Shown: positions 45,607 to 56,608, counted from the stretch's first letter. The stretch: DNA of 64,000 nt from Microbacterium sp. Root553 (GCF_001426995.1 NZ_LMFY01000001.1:2353675-2417674); one strand, 5' to 3'. The notes: generated by a model from the letters alone, not told the origin. Made by a program: numbers and translations.

Positions 45607-46380
45607 TCAGCCGCCGATGAGGTCGAGCGCGACGTCTGCGCGATCCGAGACGAGGCCGTCCACCCCCGCGTCGAGAAGCCGGCGCATGTCGGCCGGATCG
45701 TTCACCGTCCAGACGTGGACCTCGACACCGTGCCGCCGCGCGGCACGCAGCAGGGCGGGGGTGAGGATGCGAAGACCTCGGTGGCGTTCGGGGATCTGCA
45801 GGGCATCGATGTCGCGAAGCACTTGCGCGGGGGAGAGGCGGAGCGCCGAGAGCATCCGCACCGTGGCGATCACGCCGCTGCCCGCGGACGTCGCGGGGGG
45901 CAGAGCGGCACCTGCGCGACGCACAGCGGCGACGGTGGCTCGTCGACGCGCATCCGAGAAACTCGTCACGAGCACGCGGTGCGTGTGGTTCGTCAGGATC
46001 GGCCCCAGAGCGACCACCGCGGCGTCGGTCTTGACGTCGATGTTGAAACGGGTGGTGGGAAAGGAATCGAGGGCGTCCGCCACGGTGAGCAGCCCGCCGT
46101 GCTCCGAGAGGATACGCGCCAGTTCCCGCGTCCGCACGTCACTCACGGCACGAGGATCGCCGGCGAGTCGGAGCAGGGTCGCATCGTGGAAGAGCACGAC
46201 ATCGCCGTCGGAGGAGACCTGACAGTCGGTCTCGATGTACTCCGCCCCTGCGGCATGTGCCGCGGCGAAGGCGGCCGCGGAGTTGTCCCACACACCGGAG
46301 TCCTCGCCCGCCGCGGTGATCAGACCGCGGTGGGCGAGGACTCGGGGGTGTCGCGCCTTCTCGAAGTACGGGTGCGTCAC
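45607..46380 (-). CDS. Glycerophosphodiester phosphodiesterase family protein
   Basis: 257 residues with the GDPD core: VLAHRGLITAAGED (HRG with catalytic His), AEYIETDCQVSSDGDVVLFHD (E-x-D metal site and second His) and a C-terminal VHVWTVNDPADMRRLLDAGVDGLVSDRAD. There is no signal peptide, so it is probably cytoplasmic. It hydrolyses glycerophosphodiesters to sn-glycerol 3-phosphate and an alcohol. The ATG overlaps the upstream SPFH gene stop by 4 bp. Confidence 0.88.
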   Translation of the reverse strand: MTHPYFEKARHPRVLAHRGLITAAGEDSGVWDNSAAAFAAAHAAGAEYIETDCQVSSDGDVVLFHDATLLRLAGDPRAVSDVRTRELARILSEHGGLLTVADALDSFPTTRFNIDVKTDAAVVALGPILTNHTHRVLVTSFSDARRRATVAAVRRAGAALPPATSAGSGVIATVRMLSALRLSPAQVLRDIDALQIPERHRGLRILTPALLRAARRHGVEVHVWTVNDPADMRRLLDAGVDGLVSDRADVALDLIGG

Positions 46381-47303
46381 GCGCCCGGGTAGTTCGTCGG
46401 CGGCTGGCCGGGCTTGGGGGTGAATGCGCTTCCGATGCCCTTGAGCGCCTCGGTGAGCTCGCTCGGGATGATCCAGAGCTTGTTCGACTGACCCTCGCTG
46501 ATCTTCGGCAGCATCTGCAGGTACTGGTAGGCGAGGAGCTTGTCGTCGGGCTCGCCCTGGTGGATGGCCGTGAAGACGTTCTGGATGGCCTCCGCCTCGC
46601 CCTGCGCACGCAGAACGGCGGCCTGCTTGTCGCCCTCGGCGCGCAGGATCTCGGCCTGACGTGCACCCTCGGCTTCGAGGATCGCGGACTGCTTCGTGCC
46701 CTCCGCCGTGAGGATCGCGGCACGGCGGTCACGCTCTGCACGCATCTGCTTCTCCATGGAATCCTGGATGGACAACGGCGGGTCGATCGCCTTGAGCTCG
46801 ACACGGCCGACGCGGATGCCCCACTTGCCGGTCGCCTCGTCGAGCACGACACGGAGCTGGCCGTTGATGTTGTCTCGGCTGGTCAGAGCCTCTTCGAGGT
46901 TGAGGCCACCCACGACGTTTCGGAGGGTGGTCGTCGTCAGCTGCTCGACGGCACCGAGGTAGTTGGCGATCTCGTAGGTGGCCGCGCGGGCGTCGGTCAC
47001 CTGGAAGTAGACCACGGTGTCGATCGAGACGACGAGGTTGTCCTCGGTGATGACCGGCTGAGGCGGGAACGAGACGACCTGCTCGCGCATGTCGATCAGA
47101 GGACGCAGGCGATCGATGAACGGCACCAGGATGTTGAGTCCCGGCATGAGTGTCTTGTGATAGCGGCCGAGGCGCTCCACCACACCGGCCGTGGCCTGAG
47201 GGATGATGCGGATGGATCGGGCCAGCGTGACCAAGACGAAGATGATCACTGCGATGACGAAGACCCACAGGATCGCGGTGGGGATGAACGAGGCGTCGTT
47301 CAC
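46377..47303 (-). CDS. SPFH/band-7 (stomatin/prohibitin-like) membrane protein
   Basis: 308 residues. One N-terminal membrane helix (AILWVFVIAVIIFVLVTLA) is followed by an SPFH domain (RIIPQATAGVVERLGRYHKTL, GLNILVPFIDRL, VYFQVTDARAATYEI) and a long coiled coil with repeated E-A-E-G/A-x-x-Q motifs (IL-EAEGARQ, EILRAEGDKQ). This is the QmcA/stomatin plan. With the NfeD-like gene just upstream it forms the classic SPFH-NfeD pair, associated with membrane microdomain organisation or quality control. Confidence 0.9.
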   Translation of the reverse strand: MNDASFIPTAILWVFVIAVIIFVLVTLARSIRIIPQATAGVVERLGRYHKTLMPGLNILVPFIDRLRPLIDMREQVVSFPPQPVITEDNLVVSIDTVVYFQVTDARAATYEIANYLGAVEQLTTTTLRNVVGGLNLEEALTSRDNINGQLRVVLDEATGKWGIRVGRVELKAIDPPLSIQDSMEKQMRAERDRRAAILTAEGTKQSAILEAEGARQAEILRAEGDKQAAVLRAQGEAEAIQNVFTAIHQGEPDDKLLAYQYLQMLPKISEGQSNKLWIIPSELTEALKGIGSAFTPKPGQPPTNYPGA

Positions 47304-47312
47304 GGGGTACTC

Positions 47313-47786
47313 CTACTCGTTGACGGGGCGGACGGTCGCGGTCGCCCCGTTGATCGCGATGACGACGATCGGGGAACCCTGCGGGATGGGGACGGGGGTG
47401 GCGGCGCGTGCGGTCCACGTGTCGCCGTTGCTGAGCTTGACCTGCCCGGAGATCTGAGTGATGTCGTGCAGCGCGAAGCCGCGGAGGTCGAGCAGGGCGT
47501 CGACGTTCGATTTCGTCGGATCCTCACCGCGCCGCAGCCGCTTCAGAAGCGGTGGACGGAGAAGAAGGATGAACAGCGCCGCCGCTCCGGCGGCGATGAT
47601 CACCTGTGCCCAGATCGGCAGTCCGACGAGGTCGGTCACCAGTCCGATGGCGGCGCCGAAGCTCAGCATCAGGAAGGTGAAGTCGAGGGTCAGCATCTCG
47701 ATCACCAGGAAGACGGCGATGAGGATCAGCCAGCCGATCCATGCCCATTGGTCGATGAACTCGACGGATGTCGCGAAGTTGTCCAT
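47313..47786 (-). CDS. NfeD-like membrane protein
   Basis: 157 residues. Hydrophobic segments at WIGWLILIAVFLVIEMLTL, LMLSFGAAIGLVTDLVG and VIIAAGAAALFILLLR precede a soluble OB-fold (about 100-157, ALLDLRGFALHDITQISGQV, GDTWTARAATPVPIPQGS). NfeD proteins work with SPFH partners, and the SPFH gene starts 9 bp downstream, so the two are an operon with the GDPD gene third. Confidence 0.88.
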   Translation of the reverse strand: MDNFATSVEFIDQWAWIGWLILIAVFLVIEMLTLDFTFLMLSFGAAIGLVTDLVGLPIWAQVIIAAGAAALFILLLRPPLLKRLRRGEDPTKSNVDALLDLRGFALHDITQISGQVKLSNGDTWTARAATPVPIPQGSPIVVIAINGATATVRPVNE

Positions 47787-47907
47787 TCGGCCTCCTTTGG
47801 CGTCAACCTATCATGCGGGTGCGACGCCGACGGGGGCCTCGCGGGCGGTCTTGGTAGTCTGGGAAGGCCGCGTGATCGCGGCGTTTCGCGCATCAAGAGG
47901 AGTCACA

Positions 47908-48672
47908 GTGACCGACGTTCTTCCCGCAGGTTCCCTCGACGGCAAGGTCGCGCTCGTCACGGGCTCGTCCCGCGGCATCGGCGCCGACACCGTTCGGTAT
48001 CTGGCAGAGGCCGGTGCGGACGTCGTCATCAACTTCCGCAACAAGGCGCCTCGGGCGGAGAAGCTCGCGACCGAACTGCGCGCCCTCGGTCGCCGCGTGC
48101 TCGTCGTGGGCGCCGACCTCACGGACCCGTCGTCGGTCGCCGAGATGTTCGACGCCGTCACCGCAGAATTCGGCCGCCTCGACGTGCTGGTGCTCAATGC
48201 CTCGGGCGGCATGGAGTCGGGAATGGCGGCCGACTACGCGCTGACCCTGAACCGCGACGCCCAGCTGCGCGTTCTCGACGCGGCGACCCCGTTGCTGGGC
48301 GACGGCGCACGCGTGGTGTTCGTCACCAGCCACCAGGCGCACTTCATCCGCACGACGCCCACGATGCCGGAGTACGAGCCCGTCGCTCTCTCCAAGCGTG
48401 CGGGCGAGGACGCCCTGAGGGAGCGCATCCCCGCACTCGCAGAGAAGGGGGTGGGCTTCACCGTCGTGTCCGGGGACATGATCGAGGGCACCATCACCGC
48501 GACGCTGCTGGAGCGGGCCAACCCCGGCGCGATCGCCGAGCGCCGTGAATCGGCCGGCAAGCTGTACAACGTGTCGGAGTTCGCGGCCGAGGTGGCTCGC
48601 GCTGCGATCGACGCCGTGCCCTCGGACAACACCCGTCTCGTCGGAGATGTGAGCGCATTCGCCTCCGAGTGA
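47908..48672 (+). CDS. SDR-family protein with atypical active site
   Basis: 254 residues from GTG 47908 (AAGAGGAG 5 bp upstream). The NAD(P)-binding region is normal: VALVTGSSRGIGADTVRYLA and VLVVGADLTDP. The usual NNAG segment reads VLVLNASGGME. The active-site stretch is FVTSHQAHF, then EYEPVALSKRAGEDAL: the lysine is present, but the tyrosine of YxxxK is valine, and the nearest tyrosine is 7 residues before the lysine. It may be an atypical SDR with a different mechanism or a non-catalytic binder. A terminator hairpin follows. Confidence 0.8.
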   Translation: MTDVLPAGSLDGKVALVTGSSRGIGADTVRYLAEAGADVVINFRNKAPRAEKLATELRALGRRVLVVGADLTDPSSVAEMFDAVTAEFGRLDVLVLNASGGMESGMAADYALTLNRDAQLRVLDAATPLLGDGARVVFVTSHQAHFIRTTPTMPEYEPVALSKRAGEDALRERIPALAEKGVGFTVVSGDMIEGTITATLLERANPGAIAERRESAGKLYNVSEFAAEVARAAIDAVPSDNTRLVGDVSAFASE

Positions 48673-48681
48673 GCCGAGGAC

Positions 48682-48724
48682 CACGATGAGGGCCCCGTCC
48701 GGATCGGGCGGGGCCCTCATCGTG
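48682..48724. terminator. Bidirectional terminator between SDR and HdeD genes
   Basis: 16-bp perfect arms (CACGATGAGGGCCCCG and its complement) surround an 11-base loop. It lies between two convergent genes, 10 bp after the SDR stop and 12 bp before the HdeD stop, and would serve both. Confidence 0.75.
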
Positions 48725-48735
48725 CAGGGGAGGGG

Positions 48736-49332
48736 TCAGCTCGCGGCGTCGCTCCGGGCAGCCGCGACGTTCTTCGCATCCTTCCCGAGCGTGATCGCGC
48801 GGACGATCTGCACGAGACCGAGTGCGACGAGCGAGACCCCCAGCACCAGCCACAGCACGGCTGCGGCGTAGAGCGGCGAGAAGAGCACCACGATTCCGGC
48901 GACGATGCTGAGCAGCGCATAGAGCAGCGTCCATACGCGCGAGCCGTCCTGTCCGAGCAACGACAGCGCGACCACACCGTCGACGATCCAGCTGATGCCG
49001 ATGAAGATCACCACGACGAGCGCGAGGGTCGCGGCGGCCACACCGAGGTTCGCGAAGGCGATCACGCCCGCCACGATGTAGATCAGGCCGAGCACGATGT
49101 GCCCGATCCGGGCCCAGCCGCCCTCGATGCGAGAGAAGACGGCCAGACCGATGTAGACGAGACCGGCGACGACGAGATACGACGCGAAGATGCCGGTGAC
49201 GATGACGGCGGACTTGAGGGGCCATACGAGCAGCACGATGCCGGCCAGGAGGGCGATCACGCCCGAGACCGCGAGGACGATGCGGATGGACTTGACGAGG
49301 GAACCGGCTCCTGCGGCGAGCGGATCGGTCAT
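48736..49332 (-). CDS. HdeD-family membrane protein (DUF308)
   Basis: 198 residues with six membrane helices in three pairs, for example VLAVSGVIALLAGIVLLVWP, FASYLVVAGLVYIGLAVF, HIVLGLIYIVAGVIAFANLG and LYAAAVLWLVLGVSLVALGL. This is the DUF308/HdeD layout, in which HdeD of enterobacteria is tied to acid resistance at high density; function in actinobacteria is not established. The ATG is preceded by AGGAT and a run of C residues. Confidence 0.85.
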   Translation of the reverse strand: MTDPLAAGAGSLVKSIRIVLAVSGVIALLAGIVLLVWPLKSAVIVTGIFASYLVVAGLVYIGLAVFSRIEGGWARIGHIVLGLIYIVAGVIAFANLGVAAATLALVVVIFIGISWIVDGVVALSLLGQDGSRVWTLLYALLSIVAGIVVLFSPLYAAAVLWLVLGVSLVALGLVQIVRAITLGKDAKNVAAARSDAAS

Positions 49333-49467
49333 GGGGGGGGATCCTTTCTGAGAATTGCCTGTGCGCGATGGTCACAGGGTATCCCTGTAGAGGACCCCAT
49401 GGGGGTCGAGTGCCTCGCGACGACGCGGGACGTCGTGTCCCGACATGTCGCGTGACAGTATCTATTC

Positions 49468-49908
49468 GTGAGCGCCGATGACGATGCACGACTCCGCGAA
49501 CTCGTCGTCATGCGTCGGGTCCGGGATCGCATCGATCGCGAGTACGCGCTGCCCCTCGACGTCGAGGCGCTGGCGAGAGGTGTGCACATGTCGGCGGGCC
49601 ATCTCAGCCGCCGCTTCAAGGAGACGTACGGCGAATCACCGTACTCGTATCTGATGACGCGGCGGATCGAGCGCGCCATGGCGCTGCTCAGACGCGGCGA
49701 CCTCTCGGTGACCGAGGTCTGCGTCGCGGTGGGGGGCTCGTCGCTGGGAACATTCAGCACCAGATTCACCGAGCTGGTCGGTGTCTCACCCCGGGTGTAC
49801 CGTGAACGCGCCGCCACCCTCGACGGCATCCCGACCGTCCATGCCAAGCACGTCATCAGACCGATCAGGAATCAAGAAGCACCGCGCCCGGAGACCCACC
49901 TAACCTGA
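49468..49908 (+). CDS. AraC-family transcriptional regulator (DNA-binding domain only)
   Basis: 146 residues from GTG 49468. The AraC double helix-turn-helix covers almost the whole protein: DVEALARGVHMSAGHLSRRFKE and LSVTEVCVAVGGSSLGTFSTRF, with the typical TRFTELVGVSPRVYRE end. There is no separate ligand domain. It heads a three-gene unit with a VOC protein (4-bp gap) and a UvrA-like ATPase, an arrangement often seen in actinobacteria; it probably controls those two genes. Confidence 0.87.
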   Translation: MSADDDARLRELVVMRRVRDRIDREYALPLDVEALARGVHMSAGHLSRRFKETYGESPYSYLMTRRIERAMALLRRGDLSVTEVCVAVGGSSLGTFSTRFTELVGVSPRVYRERAATLDGIPTVHAKHVIRPIRNQEAPRPETHLT

Positions 49909-49912
49909 GCCC

Positions 49913-50323
49913 ATGAACATCAGCATCCACTACGCGTTCCTTCCGCACACGGATGCCGAGGCAGCCCTCGGCTTCTACCGCGACGCCCTCGGATTCGAGG
50001 TGCGCAACGACGTCGGCTACGACGGCCTGCGCTGGCTGACCGTCGGCCCGGAGGGGCAGCCCGAGACGTCGATCGTGCTGCATCCGCCCGCCACCGACCC
50101 CGGGATCACCGAGGGCGAACGACGGACCATCCTCGAACTGATCGCGAAGGGCAGCTACGGCGCGCTGACCCTCGCGAGCGACGACCTCGATGCCCTGTTC
50201 GACCGCCTCGTCGCTCACGGGGCCGATGTCGTGCAGGAGCCGCTCGACCAGCCATACGGTGTGCGGGACTGCGCGTTCCGCGATCCGGCGGGCAATCTTC
50301 TCCGTATCAACCAGGCCGGTTGA
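49913..50323 (+). CDS. VOC-superfamily (glyoxalase/bleomycin-resistance-like) protein
   Basis: 136 residues. Two beta-alpha-beta-beta-beta modules are seen: HTDAEAALGFYRDALGFEVRN in the first half and LDALFDRLVAHGADVVQEPL, then YGVRDCAFRDPAGNLLRINQ in the second. Such proteins bind metals or sequester antibiotics. Its place between an AraC regulator and a UvrA-like gene suggests a role in resistance to a DNA-acting compound, but this is inference. Confidence 0.82.
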   Translation: MNISIHYAFLPHTDAEAALGFYRDALGFEVRNDVGYDGLRWLTVGPEGQPETSIVLHPPATDPGITEGERRTILELIAKGSYGALTLASDDLDALFDRLVAHGADVVQEPLDQPYGVRDCAFRDPAGNLLRINQAG

Positions 50324-50354
50324 CCCGACCACCGAGCCCACCCCGAGGACGACC

Positions 50355-52703
<2,349 letters not shown>

Positions 52704-52721
52704 GGGCTCTGCAGTCCGGGG

Positions 52722-52836
52722 TCAGTCCTTGCGCGCGACGATCGTGAAAGTGCACGGGATCAGGTCGCGCTCGGCCTCCGGCCAGGCGTAGCCCCGCGGA
52801 ACCTTCACCATGCGCGGGCTGAAACGCCAGGGGAGC
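52722..52836 (-). pseudogene. C-terminal remnant of a methyltransferase-like gene
   Basis: The minus-strand frame reads LPWRFSPRMVKVPRGYAWPE, then AERDLIPCTFTIVARKD and stop. This looks like the C-terminal strand and helix of a class I SAM methyltransferase or related enzyme. Upstream of about 52836 the frame loses coding character, so the rest of the gene has been lost where the accessory segment begins. Base use is host-like. Family identity is tentative. Confidence 0.4.
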
Positions 52837-53348
52837 GTACGCCCTCGTCGAAGTGCAGAAGGCGAAGGCCGGCGCGGAGGAGTGCTCCGGTCTGGTGCAA
52901 GTACTTCATTACGGCGAGCACTATTCGTCAGTGCGCAGTTGCGGTGTGACTGCGGCTTTCCTCGATAGACGAATCAGCGCGACGGGATTCGACGTTGTGG
53001 AGAGGGTGGCTCTGCCGACCGTCGTCCCTAGCCGATCCATTCGATGGCAGCCCAGATCAGGCCCGCACCTATAGGGAGCTCGATCAGCACGGTTGCACCG
53101 AAGACATGACGTTGACTCCCGTAGAGGGGACGTGCTGCGCGGACTCGTTCGCTTGAGCACTTCGGCCGGGTGGGACCGAACGTGGATGGAGTTCGGGTGA
53201 CTGTGGCGAGATCTGGCTTCGGATCGTCATCCGTGGGCGCTTCCGGGTGTGCGCGGTTGCTTTTCGGCCGGCGGTCGAAACCCGTCCTCGATGTCGAAGC
53301 TGACTCGCGTGAGGGGATCGCCGTGCACCCAGGCCTCGCCGGAGGTGG
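52837..53348. other. Stretch without a recognisable gene
   Basis: Short open frames exist on both strands but none has coding character or a ribosome binding site. It lies between the methyltransferase remnant and the TetR-SDR group and is probably debris at an insertion or deletion boundary. Confidence 0.4.
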
Positions 53349-53480
53349 CTAGGAGATGCGGTGGGGGTTGCTGGGTTGGTTGAGGTCGGCCACGAGTTCG
53401 GTGGAGGCGGGTACGATCTCGGTTGCCCGACGTACCGCGGGCGACAGGGCGGCGTAAGTGGTCCTGGGCGTGCTTTCTGT
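53349..53480 (-). pseudogene. Coding-like fragment directly after the TetR gene
   Basis: In the same frame as the TetR gene and right after its TGA, the DNA reads TTYAALSPAVRRATEIVPAS, then TELVADLNQPSNPHRIS and stop. It has no start codon. Composition looks coding, but the family is not recognised. It is probably the end of a lost gene joined to the TetR gene by deletion. Confidence 0.25.
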
Positions 53481-54110
53481 TCAGGGGGCTGTGATGCCGT
53501 CGAAGAGGTTGTCAACCAGCGCGATGGCGAACGCATCGGTCACGGGTTCGTCGGGGATCAGGAGGCGGTGGTAGACGGCGCCCCAGAGTTGGTCGACGAG
53601 GACTTGGACGTCGATGCCCGCTCTGATCTGTCCGGCTTCTTGCGCGATGGTGAAGCGGTCTGCGGCGAGTCGTCTGCGGTGGGAGGAGTACAGCCGCCGG
53701 TAGTCGGCCGCGAGGTCCTGGTCGGTTTGGGACTGGCCAATCAGCTCGGCGAGAAGTCGACCGGCCGGGGTGGTGGTCATCAGCGTCACGAAGCTGCGCA
53801 GTTGGGTGGTGATGTCGGTTCGGATCTCGCCGGTGTCGGGGAATGTCAGCGTGACCTCGACGCTGTGGAAATACCCCTCGAGGGCCAACGCCCCCGCGGA
53901 TGGCCACCACTTGTAGAGGGTGGTTTTGCTGACGCCGGCTTGGCGTGCGACGCGTTCGAACGTGAGGTCGGCGAGGCCTTCGTCGAGCAGGATTTCCCCC
54001 ACGGTGCGGAGGACATCAGCGCGGACGTCTTCGGCGGGGCGTCGGCCCCGGCCGCGGCGAGTTGCTCCGTTGGTTGCCGGGTTCGGAGTGCCGCTGGTGG
54101 TGGTGCTCAT
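53481..54110 (-). CDS. TetR/AcrR-family transcriptional regulator
   Basis: 209 residues. A basic tail (RRGRGRRPAEDVRADV) precedes the helix-turn-helix LADLTFERVARQAGVSKTTLYKWWPS. The C-terminal ligand domain resembles TetR_C_11/AcrR types (GQSQTDQDLAADYRRLY). It is last in a set of four genes all read leftwards (SDR, SDR, SnoaL-like, TetR), so it probably regulates that set. The likely operator region lies upstream of the first SDR gene. Confidence 0.83.
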   Translation of the reverse strand: MSTTTSGTPNPATNGATRRGRGRRPAEDVRADVLRTVGEILLDEGLADLTFERVARQAGVSKTTLYKWWPSAGALALEGYFHSVEVTLTFPDTGEIRTDITTQLRSFVTLMTTTPAGRLLAELIGQSQTDQDLAADYRRLYSSHRRRLAADRFTIAQEAGQIRAGIDVQVLVDQLWGAVYHRLLIPDEPVTDAFAIALVDNLFDGITAP

Positions 54111-54153
54111 GGTGGTCCCTGCGTTGTCGGGGAGCGTTGGGTGCTCGAAGGTG

Positions 54154-54483
54154 TCAGCTTATGATGAGGCGGGCGATGAGGTCGCCTCGCAGTTCGAAGC
54201 GCATCGGGCCGGTGCCGTTGTACCCGTCCCCACTCACTTTGAGGGTGACGGTGTAGCTCTGGGGCTGGGGGCCGGCAGTGATGTCGATGAGGTCGAAGTG
54301 GGCGTGGACGCCGATGTTGTCGGTGCGGTTCCAGGCTTGTACTCCGGTCGTGCCGTGGAATTCGCGGCCCCAGTCGCTGAGGAACGCGTCAGGGGTGAAC
54401 GTGGCGGCGAAAGCGGCGGAGTCGGCGGAGTTGGTCGCGTCGATGAAGGCCTGGATCGGGGCGGGCACTCGTGTGGAGGTCAT
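54154..54483 (-). CDS. SnoaL-like/NTF2-fold nuclear transport factor 2 family protein
   Basis: 109 residues with the NTF2 fold: PIQAFIDATNSADSAAFAAT, TPDAFLSDWGREFHGTTGV and a strand-rich end (GPMRFELRGDLIARLIIS). SnoaL-like proteins are cyclases, isomerases or ligand binders. Here it sits between a TetR regulator and two SDRs and may help process the same small molecule. Specific activity cannot be deduced. Confidence 0.78.
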   Translation of the reverse strand: MTSTRVPAPIQAFIDATNSADSAAFAATFTPDAFLSDWGREFHGTTGVQAWNRTDNIGVHAHFDLIDITAGPQPQSYTVTLKVSGDGYNGTGPMRFELRGDLIARLIIS

Positions 54484-54559
54484 AGCTTGTCATCCTGATC
54501 TGTGGGGTTGGTGGTTTGTCAAGGCCCGGGGAGGATGGTCGTCTCCCCGGGCCTTCAGG

Positions 54560-55450
54560 TCACTGGACGATGGAGAGCAGGTCAGCGACGCCGACGCGGC
54601 CGAGGAATTCCCGGCGTGCTTCGTCAGCAACCTCGGAGACCCGCTCAGAGCCATCGTTCGCGGGGTCGATGTGCACGCGGTACGGCCGCTGCCCGGCGGG
54701 CAAGGCAACGATGCGAGCGATCTCCTCGGACACGAGCGACGCTTCCGCGCCTTCCGGCGCGAGGGCGGCGAGCTTGCCGGCGACCTGTTCGATGAGACCG
54801 GGGTACTTCGCCTCGTACTCGGCCTCCACCGCCGTATCGGTGGGGCGTCCGGCGTGAGCGAAGTGGTTGGTTCCGCTGGTGAACGAACCCGGCACCACGA
54901 TCGAGGTCTCCACGCCCCAGCGGGCGAGCTCCGCGGCATAGGAGACCGCGAGGGAATCCATGCCCGCCTTCGCTGCAAAGTACGGGGAGAGGTAGGGCGG
55001 GGTGCCACCCTTGACCGACGTGCTCGACACCCACAGCACCAGACCCTTGCCGGCCTTGCGGAGGTGCGGGAGCGCGGCACGGTTGACGCGCTGGGTGGAG
55101 AGAACGTTGACGTTGTAGAGCTCGGCGAGCTGCTCAGGGGTGAAGGCTTCGGCGGGACCGGAGACCATGTGGCCGGCGTTGTGGATGACGACGTCGATGC
55201 GTCCGTGGTCGGCGATGATCTGCGCGATTGCGGCGTCGACGGAGGTTTCCGAGTTGACGTCCATCTCGATGGCGCGAAGGTCGACTCCGTGCTCGGCGGA
55301 GTAGTCGGCGGCTGCCTGTACCTGGGGGGCGTTCCGTCCGGTGGTGGCGCGCATGCCCGCGTAGACGGTGTTGCCGCTGTCGGCAAGTGCGCGGGCGGTG
55401 AGGGCGCCGAAACCGCTGGAAGCTCCGGTGATGACGATGATCTGGCTCAT
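54560..55450 (-). CDS. SDR-family NAD(P)-dependent oxidoreductase
   Basis: 296 residues. The cofactor motif is IIVITGASSGFGALTARALA, NNAG-type is VVIHNAGHM, and the active site is WVSSTS with YFAAK (Tyr and Lys intact). The C-terminal half is longer than in classical SDRs. The TGASSGFG motif is seen in SDRs acting on ketones of many kinds. It is second in the four-gene leftward group. The substrate is unknown. Confidence 0.85.
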   Translation of the reverse strand: MSQIIVITGASSGFGALTARALADSGNTVYAGMRATTGRNAPQVQAAADYSAEHGVDLRAIEMDVNSETSVDAAIAQIIADHGRIDVVIHNAGHMVSGPAEAFTPEQLAELYNVNVLSTQRVNRAALPHLRKAGKGLVLWVSSTSVKGGTPPYLSPYFAAKAGMDSLAVSYAAELARWGVETSIVVPGSFTSGTNHFAHAGRPTDTAVEAEYEAKYPGLIEQVAGKLAALAPEGAEASLVSEEIARIVALPAGQRPYRVHIDPANDGSERVSEVADEARREFLGRVGVADLLSIVQ

Positions 55451-55531
55451 GACGTTCTTCGCTTCTGTTCGTGGTCCGCGCTATCTGATCGACGCGCGCG
55501 ATGGCCTGGTGGTGGTGTTGCGGCTGGTGGG

Positions 55532-56275
55532 CTAGGCGAGTCCGCCGTTGACGAAGAGGACCTGGCCGTTCACCCATCGGGCGGGGCCGGCGAGGAACGC
55601 GACCGTCTCAGCGATGTCGTTCGGGGTTCCCAGGCGCTCGAGCGGCGCGGCCTTGGAGAGGTTCTGGATGGTCTGCTCGTCCTTGCCGTCGAGGAACAGC
55701 GGCGTCGCGGTCGGGCCAGGGGCAACGGTATTCACGGTGATGTCCTTTCCGCGCAGTTCGCGCGCCAGGACCGGGGTCATCGCCTCCACAGCTGCCTTCG
55801 AGGCGACGTAGGCGCCGTAGCCGGGGAAGCTGGTACGGGTGACGGTGGTGGAAAAGTTCACGATCGCGCCGCCTGCACGGACCCGGCGTGCGGCCTGCTG
55901 CGACACAACGAAGGTGCCGCGAATGTTGGTGCGGTGCATCCGGTCGAGGTCGTCGAGGCCGAGCGTGGCGATCGGGGTGAGGATCATGATGCCCGCCGTG
56001 TTCACCACCACATCGATGCCACCGAACGCGGCTTCCACCTGGTCGAACGCGGTCTGCATTGCGTTCTCGTCTGCCACGTCGCCGCCGACCGCGATCCCCG
56101 ACCCACCCGCGGCGACGATGCTCTCGACCAGGGTGTCCGCCTTCACCCGGTTCCCCGCGTAGTGCACGGCGACCGAGAAGCCGTCCGCGACCAGACGTTC
56201 CACGACGGCCTGACCGATGCCGCCCGACCCACCTGTCACAAGTGCGACGCGGCCGGTGCTTGATGATGTGCTCAT
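55532..56275 (-). CDS. SDR-family oxidoreductase (FabG-like)
   Basis: 247 residues from ATG 56275 (GAGAGG 6 bp upstream; an upstream in-frame ATG lacks a ribosome binding site). Motifs: VALVTGGSGGIGQAVVERL, VVNTAGIMILTP, FSTTVT and YVASKAAVEAM, ending WVNGQVLFVNGGLA. The catalytic Ser/Tyr/Lys set looks present (the Ser in FSTT). This is the classical SDR core with the GG-x-x cofactor end. It heads the SDR-SDR-SnoaL-TetR group. Confidence 0.86.
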   Translation of the reverse strand: MSTSSSTGRVALVTGGSGGIGQAVVERLVADGFSVAVHYAGNRVKADTLVESIVAAGGSGIAVGGDVADENAMQTAFDQVEAAFGGIDVVVNTAGIMILTPIATLGLDDLDRMHRTNIRGTFVVSQQAARRVRAGGAIVNFSTTVTRTSFPGYGAYVASKAAVEAMTPVLARELRGKDITVNTVAPGPTATPLFLDGKDEQTIQNLSKAAPLERLGTPNDIAETVAFLAGPARWVNGQVLFVNGGLA

Positions 56276-56296
56276 GAGGTCCTCTCCCTGATAGAT

Positions 56297-56333
56297 ATGA
56301 ACGATAAGTACATATAACCATGAAATGAACGAT
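56297..56333. promoter_or_regulatory. AT-rich promoter region with ATGAACGAT direct repeats
   Basis: ATGAACGAT occurs at 56297-56305 and 56325-56333, 28 bp apart, flanked by ATAGA on the left and TCTAT on the right. The region is much more AT-rich than its surroundings and sits just upstream of the first SDR start. It is a candidate operator for the TetR regulator at the end of the group. Confidence 0.4.
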
Positions 56334-56413
56334 CTGTCTATATCGATCCCGGATCCACGCCCCACTTGCGCGTCGACAGGGGGCGAGCGACTGGCCGGTG
56401 CTGAATGATGCGT

Positions 56414-56608
56414 TTACTGCAACCGCAGAACAGCACGTTGCGTGGTTGTGGTGCAACGAGACGGACGGTGGTCAGTGCGTTCGGCGAGAGCGGCTGCCGC
56501 TCGCAACGCGGGCTCGGAGAAATCCGCGCCGGTCACGTGAGTACCGGTACGAGCCAGCGAGATCGTGTCGGTGCCGGTGTGACACTGCACGACGTTCTGC
56601 GCGTTCAC
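56414..56608 (-). pseudogene. N-terminal SAM methyltransferase remnant
   Basis: The minus-strand frame contains NVVQCHTGTDTISLARTGTH, then VTGADFSEPALRAAAALAER, matching motif I and II of the H-x-QCH-x-GTDT class of SAM-dependent methyltransferases. The part before motif I and the whole second half are missing, and the frame ends in scrambled sequence. It is a truncated relic. Confidence 0.5.

Noticed and set aside
46560..48548. Long plus-strand frame over the SPFH, NfeD and SDR genes
   Set aside because: Shadow frame: Asp/Gly/Arg-rich translation opposite strongly supported genes.
54278..56263. 661-codon plus-strand frame over the two SDR genes
   Set aside because: Both SDRs have intact motifs on the minus strand; this frame is a valine/glycine-rich shadow.
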